Source: CAIYWZ01 sp964497925 (lineage in GTDB: Bacteria; Pseudomonadota; Alphaproteobacteria; CAIYWZ01). From it: 9,806 nt of DNA. The notes under the pieces were generated by a model, which saw nothing but the letters and a program-made list of their open reading frames with translations, was not told the origin of the DNA and ran no database searches. Every line of letters begins with the position of its first letter. Positions within the stretch are counted from its first letter, which is position 1. Both the position numbers and the translations under genes were made by a program. Below, one piece after another: positions 6,111-9,806 of this stretch. The stretch lies in NCBI GenBank assembly GCA_964497925.1, contig CAZCFE010000026.1:1-9806 (forward strand), in the 5' to 3' direction.

Positions 6111-6188
6111 GATCTTAAAAATCCTCTTTATATAAATAATAACGCTTTGTAGCATATATTGCACAATCATGCAATCAAAAAAGCAACT

Positions 6189-6716
6189 TTATTCCTTTAA
6201 ATTAAACTGAAGTGTTTTTTTAACCTTTGCTGTGTCAAACCCTTTGTCTTTGATCTTAGTAATTAAGCTTTGGTAAAGAACCTCTTCCATGACGGGCTTT
6301 CTGTTTAAAATCCAAAGATATTCCCTAGAAGGCGAAGCAACAACGGCATAAGTGTAGTCTGGAGCTAAGTCTATAATCCAATAATCCCCAAAAAATGGCC
6401 AGAAAAAAGTAACTTTGAGTTTTGAGTTTGTTTTGGTGTCCACAACACTTGCGCTTCCTGTTGCAACGCTTTCTTTGCCATCAAGTTTGAATTTAAAACA
6501 TTTGTTTACAACCTTAACATCACCATTTGGGGTTAAGGAATAGTGGGCTGTTGTTCCTGTGCAATCTTTTTGGAAAGAGTTTGGAAGGTTGGCAATTTCA
6601 TACCATGTTCCCATGTATTTTGGTATATCAACTTGGGGAACGGTGTCAAGGTGTGGATATTCCTTAGAACACCCCCAAATACAAACCGTTAAGACAAATA
6701 GAAGTGCGTATTTCAT
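6189..6716 (-). CDS. blc: Outer-membrane lipocalin lipoprotein (Blc type)
   Basis: A 175-residue lipocalin. The N-terminus is a lipoprotein signal peptide (MKYALLFVLTVCIWGC) with the lipobox cysteine at residue 16. Residue 17 is Ser, compatible with sorting to the outer membrane. The first lipocalin motif is intact (DIPKYMGTWYEIANLPNSFQ, G-x-W at 36-38), followed by KDCTGTTAHYSL, NKC, ATGSASVVD, KLKVTFFWPFFGDYWIIDL, YAVVASPSREYLWILNR and the C-terminal helix. The two cysteines at about 52 and 73 could form a disulphide. Bacterial Blc binds lysophospholipids and fatty acids in cell-envelope maintenance. The length fits the family. It has its own near-consensus promoter and lies divergent from the coiled-coil genes. 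Confidence 0.96.
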   Translation of the reverse strand: MKYALLFVLTVCIWGCSKEYPHLDTVPQVDIPKYMGTWYEIANLPNSFQKDCTGTTAHYSLTPNGDVKVVNKCFKFKLDGKESVATGSASVVDTKTNSKLKVTFFWPFFGDYWIIDLAPDYTYAVVASPSREYLWILNRKPVMEEVLYQSLITKIKDKGFDTAKVKKTLQFNLKE

Positions 6717-6748
6717 GACTTATTTCCATATTTTATTTTGATTGTTAA

Positions 6749-6777
6749 ATTATCCCAGATAACCCCCTTCATGTCAA
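6749..6777 (-). promoter_or_regulatory. Sigma70 promoter of the lipocalin gene
   Basis: On the minus strand TTGACA (6772-6777, perfect), a 17-bp spacer and GATAAT (6749-6754, five of six). It is the strongest promoter match in the window. The segment duplicated downstream begins just beyond its -35 box. Confidence 0.85.
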
Positions 6778-6837
6778 GTCACCCATTTATAATTTGCACT
6801 TAAATATCAAAAAAATGATTTATTTTAAAAAATATCC

Positions 6838-6866
6838 TTGAATTTTTATATAATAAGATTTATAGA
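6838..6866 (+). promoter_or_regulatory. Promoter of the first coiled-coil gene
   Basis: TTGAAT (6838-6843), a 17-bp spacer and TATAGA (6861-6866). The same spacing recurs in the second unit (TTGAAT-N17-TATATC). A perfect TATAAT at 6849-6854 is an alternative -10, but it lacks a good -35 and is absent from unit 2. Confidence 0.55.
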
Positions 6867-6911
6867 AATGGTGTGGGAATTAGTGTAAATTTTTAACAAA
6901 AGAAAGTGATT

Positions 6912-7598
6912 ATGATGAAAAAATTTAGTTTAAAACAAACGATTATGGCATTTGCTATTGGAGCAACAAGTGGTGTGAGTGTATTTGGAGCTGGGACAGA
7001 TCCTTTTGCAAATACTAACAATTACAGGTCCATTGGCTTTTCTGCCAAGATGGAAATGCAAGAAACCAATCGAAACTTAGAAACCCCTTCTATAGTATCA
7101 AGCGACTTGGCACCAGAGGCACTCTTGAATGCCCAACGCAGGGCAGCAACAGCTCAAGCAAAGGTTATCAGTTTGACAGATGAGCTTGCACGTTTGAAAG
7201 CTGAGCTTGCACGCACAACCCAAGATAAAAATGCAGCTATAAGTGCTTTGCATGAAAAAGAAAAGACTAAAAGTGAGCTCCATGCTTTGGCTTTAAAACA
7301 GCAAAAACTTGATCAAGATCAAGGTGCGTTTTATGCAATTGCAGGAGTGTTTTGTGGCTTGGATGATGAAGCTCGAAAATTCATAATTAATGGAGATTAC
7401 AATCATCTAATTGAAACTATGATAAATATCCTTGAAAGAGAAGCCCCAACAATTTCAGTTGGAGGTTATTATGACCTCTTTTTTAAAATGGTGTATGGGG
7501 TTGATAGAGAATATCTCCTCCCTCAAGAGACCAATGGAACAACTATAGAGTTAATCAGGACACTTTTGTCTATTATGAGATCAAAAACAGCCCGTTAA
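6912..7598 (+). CDS. Exported coiled-coil protein, paralogue 1
   Basis: About 228 residues, not recognised as a named family. MMKKFSLKQTIMAFAIGATS is a Sec signal peptide with likely cleavage after VFGA near residue 27, then TDPFA. Residues about 65-135 are predicted coiled coil (VISLTDELARLKAELARTT, heptad leucines). Residues about 139-228 form a mixed helical C-terminal domain shared with paralogue 2: a D/NGDYNxLIE-like segment, PTI, YYDLFFKM, and the ending SKTAR. I start at the ATG pair (6912 or 6915) after AGAAAG. The GTG at 6906 overlaps the ribosome site and is unlikely. It is monocistronic, with its own promoter and terminator. The leader and first 30 codons are nearly identical to paralogue 2, whereas the middle is not. 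A cell-surface or secreted structural role is possible but unproven. Confidence 0.85.
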   Translation: MMKKFSLKQTIMAFAIGATSGVSVFGAGTDPFANTNNYRSIGFSAKMEMQETNRNLETPSIVSSDLAPEALLNAQRRAATAQAKVISLTDELARLKAELARTTQDKNAAISALHEKEKTKSELHALALKQQKLDQDQGAFYAIAGVFCGLDDEARKFIINGDYNHLIETMINILEREAPTISVGGYYDLFFKMVYGVDREYLLPQETNGTTIELIRTLLSIMRSKTAR

Positions 7599-7622
7599 GG
7601 CATTATAATTTTTCACAACACC

Positions 7623-7654
7623 CCTTTTTGAGCCACATCAAGAAGGTTTTTTTT
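7623..7654 (+). terminator. Rho-independent terminator of paralogue 1
   Basis: CCTTTTTGA, loop GCCACA, TCAAGAAGG (9 bp with one G-T pair) and then eight Ts. The stem is two base pairs shorter than its twin after paralogue 2. Confidence 0.85.
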
Positions 7655-7659
7655 CATGT

Positions 7660-7735
7660 TTGTCATAGAGAAAAATTCCCTGGTGGTGGATTCGCGTTCG
7701 AAAGGGGGACCCTCACGCTTCGCTCAGGATGACAA
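7660..7735 (+). repeat. Dispersed element copy C (internally deleted)
   Basis: A 76-bp short form. The left end TTGTCAT is followed by an AT-rich AGAGAAAAATTCC in place of the hairpin and centre, then GGTGGTGGATTCGCG, TTCGAAAG and the right end CTCAGGATGACAA. It starts a few bases after the terminator of paralogue 1. Confidence 0.7.
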
Positions 7736-7758
7736 GGGGGGCAATTAGCGGACTCATC

Positions 7759-7820
7759 TTGTCATCCCGAAGGGCGTTAGCCCTGGTGGGATCTGTCTTT
7801 GGGGATGAAACGGGAGCAGG
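7759..7820 (+). repeat. Dispersed element copy D (left half, cut at duplication junction)
   Basis: Left half only: TTGTCATCCC, shortest hairpin AGGGC-gtta-GCCCT, GGTGGGATC, GGGAGCAGG. It then changes abruptly into the ACCCATTT start of the second duplicated unit. Confidence 0.8.
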
Positions 7821-7854
7821 TTACCCATTTAAATTTGCGCTTAAATATTAAAAA

Positions 7855-7928
7855 AATGATTTATTTTAAAAAATAGTCTTGAATTTTTAGGAATGATTTA
7901 TTTTAAAAAATAGTCTTGAATTTTTAGG
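7855..7928 (+). repeat. Perfect 37-bp tandem duplication upstream of paralogue 2
   Basis: Two identical 37-bp units (7855-7891 and 7892-7928), each starting AATGATTTATTTT and ending CTTGAATTTTTAGG. Each carries a TTGAAT -35-like box; only the second has a suitable -10 after it. Unit 1 of the segmental duplication has one copy. Confidence 0.92.
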
Positions 7929-7944
7929 CGTGAACCTTTATATC
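7916..7944 (+). promoter_or_regulatory. Promoter of the second coiled-coil gene
   Basis: TTGAAT (7916-7921), 17-bp spacer, TATATC (7939-7944). It is conserved in position and spacing with paralogue 1. The leader that follows is longer and holds a near-palindrome, GGAAGACGTTTTCC. Confidence 0.55.
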
Positions 7945-8014
7945 AATGGTATGGAAATGAGGAAGACGTTTTCCATTAAGCATGAAGATAATTTTTTAAC
8001 AAAAGAAAGTGATT

Positions 8015-9019
8015 ATGATGAAAAAATTTAGTTTAAAACAAACAATTATGGCAGCCGTTATTGCAGCAACAAGTGGTGTGAATGTATTTGGATCTGGGAC
8101 AGATCCTTTTGCTGATATTGACGGGTTCAGAGCCGCCACTAGAGGTTTTACTGCTGCAATCGAAACACATGTGACTGATCTTCAAAAAGAAAACAGAAGT
8201 TTAAAAACTCAAATATCTCAACTATCAACTGCCTCGACAGAAGTTACACGTTTGAATGGTGAGCTTACAAACATGACAACAGCTAAAGATGCAGCTGAAA
8301 TAGAAGTTACACGTTTGAATGGTGAGCTTACAAACATGACAACAGCTAAAACAGCAGCAGAAGCAGAAGTTACACGCTTGACAACTGAGCTTGCAAACAT
8401 GACCACATCAGTAACTGCGGATGTTACACGTTTGACAGCAGAAAAAGCAGCAGCAGAAGCAGATGTTACACGTTTGAATGGTGAGCTTACAAACATGACA
8501 ACAGCTAAAACAGCAGCAGAAGCAGAAGTTGCACGCTTGAATGGTGAGCTTACAAGCATGACAACAGCTAAAGCAGCAGCAGAAGCAGATGTTGCACGCT
8601 TGACAGCAGAAAAAGCAGAAGTTGAACAAAAACTTCAAAGAAGAGAGTCAGATTACGATTCCATGAAGAGACGTTACGAAGGAATTGAAGAGTACCTCAA
8701 AGGGCACATTGTTCAATTGCAAGAAAGCATCGAAAAAATGAAACCGGAAAACCTTGATCAAATTCGATTTGATGTATTTGTAGATTTGCTCGATTGGAGT
8801 GCTCAAGAGTCAATTAAGAGCGGTGCGTATGATGCGATAATTCAAAAAGCTACGCAAATTTTCACAAAAGAAGACTCAACAATTACACCTGATTTCGCTC
8901 AAGATTATTATGACCAGTTTTCTGAAATGAAGTTTATGTTTCCTCACGGGTACCAAGGAGCAACGCAAGCCTTGGTCGAAAAGCTTCTGGAGGCTATCGA
9001 AGCAAAAACAGCCCGTTAA
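8015..9019 (+). CDS. Exported coiled-coil protein, paralogue 2, with repeat expansion
   Basis: About 334 residues. The signal peptide MMKKFSLKQTIMAAVIAATS and TDPFA match paralogue 1. Residues about 50-75 start a coiled coil (VTDLQKENRSLKTQISQL). Residues 76-205 are a tandem array of 21-residue units, three heptads each, on the plan [ED]V[TA]RLNGELTNMTTAK-AAEA. Two units are shortened to 18 and 14 residues. The coiled coil continues to about 240. Residues about 248-334 are the domain shared with paralogue 1 (SGAYDAII, TIT, DYYDQF, ending AKTAR). A long rod anchored at a conserved end is suggested. I start at ATG 8015 (or 8018), not the GTG at 8009 that overlaps AGAAAG. Threonine-rich heptads suggest an extended, possibly surface, protein; function is unknown. 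Confidence 0.87.
   Translation: MMKKFSLKQTIMAAVIAATSGVNVFGSGTDPFADIDGFRAATRGFTAAIETHVTDLQKENRSLKTQISQLSTASTEVTRLNGELTNMTTAKDAAEIEVTRLNGELTNMTTAKTAAEAEVTRLTTELANMTTSVTADVTRLTAEKAAAEADVTRLNGELTNMTTAKTAAEAEVARLNGELTSMTTAKAAAEADVARLTAEKAEVEQKLQRRESDYDSMKRRYEGIEEYLKGHIVQLQESIEKMKPENLDQIRFDVFVDLLDWSAQESIKSGAYDAIIQKATQIFTKEDSTITPDFAQDYYDQFSEMKFMFPHGYQGATQALVEKLLEAIEAKTAR
8240..8629 (+). repeat. In-frame coding minisatellite, 63-bp unit
   Basis: Units start at 8240 (63 bp), 8303 (63), 8366 (54), 8420 (42), 8462 (63), 8525 (63) and 8588 (42, partial). All lengths are multiples of 3 and 21 of 63 codons form whole heptads, except the 54-bp unit (18 residues). Units 1, 2 and 5 are near-identical at the DNA level, so expansion is recent. 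Confidence 0.92.
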
Positions 9020-9046
9020 GGCATTATAATTTTTTACAACACAACA

Positions 9047-9081
9047 CCCCTTTTTGAGTCACATCAAGAAGGGGTTTTTTT
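9047..9081 (+). terminator. Rho-independent terminator of paralogue 2
   Basis: CCCCTTTTTGA, loop GTCACA, TCAAGAAGGGG (11 bp, one G-T pair), then seven Ts. Confidence 0.9.
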
Positions 9082-9085
9082 ATGT

Positions 9086-9131
9086 TTGTCATAGAGAAAA
9101 ATTCCCCGGTGGTGGATGAAGTGTTCGAACG
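9086..9131 (+). repeat. Dispersed element fragment G (short form)
   Basis: Same short-form start as copy C (TTGTCATAGAGAAAAATTCC, then GGTGGTGGA). It is cut after GTGTTCGAACG, where copy H begins. Confidence 0.7.
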
Positions 9132-9132
9132 A

Positions 9133-9245
9133 TTGTCATCCCGAAGGGCTGTAAGCCCTGGTGGGATCCCTTTTTGGGAATGAAATGGAAACAGGGGGGA
9201 TGCTCGTTCGAAAGGGAGATCTTTCACGTGCGTTCAAGATGACAA
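9133..9245 (+). repeat. Dispersed MITE-like element, copy H (complete)
   Basis: A 113-bp copy with the short hairpin AGGGCT-gta-AGCCCT. It is the first unit of a near-tandem cluster; the next copy starts 125 bp later, with a spacer ACACCGCCCCCC. Confidence 0.9.
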
Positions 9246-9257
9246 ACACCGCCCCCC

Positions 9258-9373
9258 TTGTCATCCTGAAGGGCCTTCTAAGGCCCTGGTGGGATCTCTC
9301 TTTGGGAATGAAATGGGAGCAGGGGGGATGCTCGTTCGAAAAAGAGATCTTTCACGTGCGTTCAAGATGACAA
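9258..9373 (+). repeat. Dispersed MITE-like element, copy I (complete)
   Basis: A 116-bp copy with the long hairpin AGGGCCTT/AAGGCCCT. The following spacer (ACACCGCCCCCC) equals that after copy H, so H-I spread by tandem copying. Confidence 0.9.
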
Positions 9374-9385
9374 ACACCGCCCCCC

Positions 9386-9501
9386 TTGTCATCCCGAAGG
9401 GCTGTAAGCCCTGGTGGGATCTGTTTTTGGGAATAAAATGGGAGCGGGGGTGGATGCCGCGTTCGAACGGTAAGATCTTTCGCTTTTGCTCAAGATGACA
9501 A
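9386..9501 (+). repeat. Dispersed MITE-like element, copy J (complete)
   Basis: A 116-bp copy with the short hairpin and the CTTTTGCTCAAGATGACAA right end. It is followed by GGAGGAGGCTCAGGGTGGCAA, nearly the same tail as after copy A. Confidence 0.9.
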
Positions 9502-9539
9502 AAAAGGAGGAGGCTCAGGGTGGCAAAGGGCGCCCCATC

Positions 9540-9656
9540 TTGTCATCCCGAAGGGCTGTAAGCCCTGGTGGGATCTCTCTTTGGGAATAAAATGGGAGCA
9601 GGTGGGGGATGCCGCGTTCGAAAGACAAGATCTTTCACGTGCGCTCAAGATGACAA
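9540..9656 (+). repeat. Dispersed MITE-like element, copy K (complete)
   Basis: A 117-bp copy with the short hairpin. It is followed by two extra right-end remnants: ATTCAAGATGACAA (9666-9679) and GTGACAAACACCG (near 9690). Confidence 0.9.
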
Positions 9657-9710
9657 GGGGGTGGGATTCAAGATGACAAGGGGGAGGTGGTGACAAACAC
9701 CGCCCCATCC

Positions 9711-9806
9711 TGTCATCCCGAAGGGCCTGTCAAGGCCCTGGTGGGATCTCTCTTTGGGAATAAAATGGGAGCAGGGGTGGATGCGTGTTCGAAAGAGGGA
9801 TCTTTC
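9711..9806 (+). repeat. Dispersed MITE-like element, copy L (right end cut by window)
   Basis: Starts TGTCATCCCG and has a fourth hairpin version, AGGGCCT-gtca-AGGCCCT. The last 15-20 bases lie beyond the window. Confidence 0.85.

Larger units (their letters stand above)
6780..9118 (+). repeat. Tandem segmental duplication (units 6780-7690 and 7822-9118)
   Basis: Both units run in the same order. First comes an upstream region starting ACCCATTT, with TTTATTTTAAAAAATA and a CTTGAATTTTTA promoter. Next is the leader TTTTTAACAAAAGAAAGTG, a coiled-coil gene ending in KTAR, the post-stop GGCATTATAATTTTT, a terminator, and a piece of dispersed element through GGTGGTGGA. Unit 2 abuts a dispersed element cut off after GGGAGCAGG (7820), which marks the junction. 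Confidence 0.8.

Noticed and set aside
6111..6170. Longer L31 with 20 extra N-terminal residues
   Set aside because: The extra residues include the ribosome site AGAGGA and are not part of any L31; the ATG at 6108-6110 fits the family.
6158..6175. Inverted repeat ATTGCA-N6-TGCAAT as a terminator of the lipocalin gene
   Set aside because: The stem is only 6 bp and no T run follows it on the minus strand; the T run lies before it.
6906..6911. GTG at 6906 (and 8009) as start of the coiled-coil genes
   Set aside because: It overlaps the AGAAAG ribosome site; the ATG pair 6 bases downstream gives a normal spacing and signal peptide.
8218..8638. Minus-strand frames rich in V/S or C/F opposite the minisatellite
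   Set aside because: They are antisense readings of the 63-bp repeat, long only because the repeat keeps frames open.
9133..9806. Regularly spaced repeats that might be a CRISPR array
   Set aside because: Units are 113-117 bp with spacers of about 12-40 bp that are themselves partly repeated, and no cas gene is visible. This is an element cluster.

Overview
The window looks like an accessory stretch of an AT-rich, probably host-associated alphaproteobacterium. Two things suggest this. The ribosomal protein L31 is of the alphaproteobacterial type without zinc-binding cysteines, and there is a dense set of genes for exported ankyrin and other repeat proteins. A Holosporales/Rickettsiales-like intracellular lifestyle is my inference; nothing in the sequence proves the taxon.

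Layout. (1) 1-802: a GIY-YIG nuclease-family gene (minus strand) lies between two copies of a dispersed element of about 115 bp. (2) 823-5338: an array of repeat-protein genes, all read on the minus strand. In transcription order these are a six-ankyrin protein (4214-5269), an F-box-like plus alpha-helical-repeat protein (2837-4114), a long two-module ankyrin protein (1163-2737), and a decayed fourth member broken at a ten-base homopolymer (823-1096). The three intact genes each carry their own promoter of one design (TTGAAA, 17 bp, TATATA), a short leader and a related Sec signal peptide, yet the mature proteins belong to different fold families. (3) 5374-6777: element copies, tRNA-Cys(GCA), a terminator, rpmE (L31) and a bacterial lipocalin lipoprotein (blc) with a near-consensus promoter. 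This is the core-like part. (4) 6780-9118: a tandem segmental duplication carrying two exported coiled-coil proteins on the plus strand. They share promoter, leader, signal peptide, C-terminal domain and terminator. In the second copy the middle has grown through a 63-bp coding minisatellite. (5) 9086-9806: a near-tandem cluster of the same element, running off the window.

The element family has TTGTCATC...GATGACAA ends and an internal hairpin whose two arms vary together. About 14 full or partial copies are present, all in the same orientation. They mark the ends of the duplicated segment and flank the GIY-YIG gene. The main theme is therefore a diversifying repertoire of exported repeat proteins, in which a fixed expression-and-export front end is joined to changing bodies, embedded in an actively duplicating repeat landscape. 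Functions of the exported proteins as host-directed effectors are inferred, not shown.
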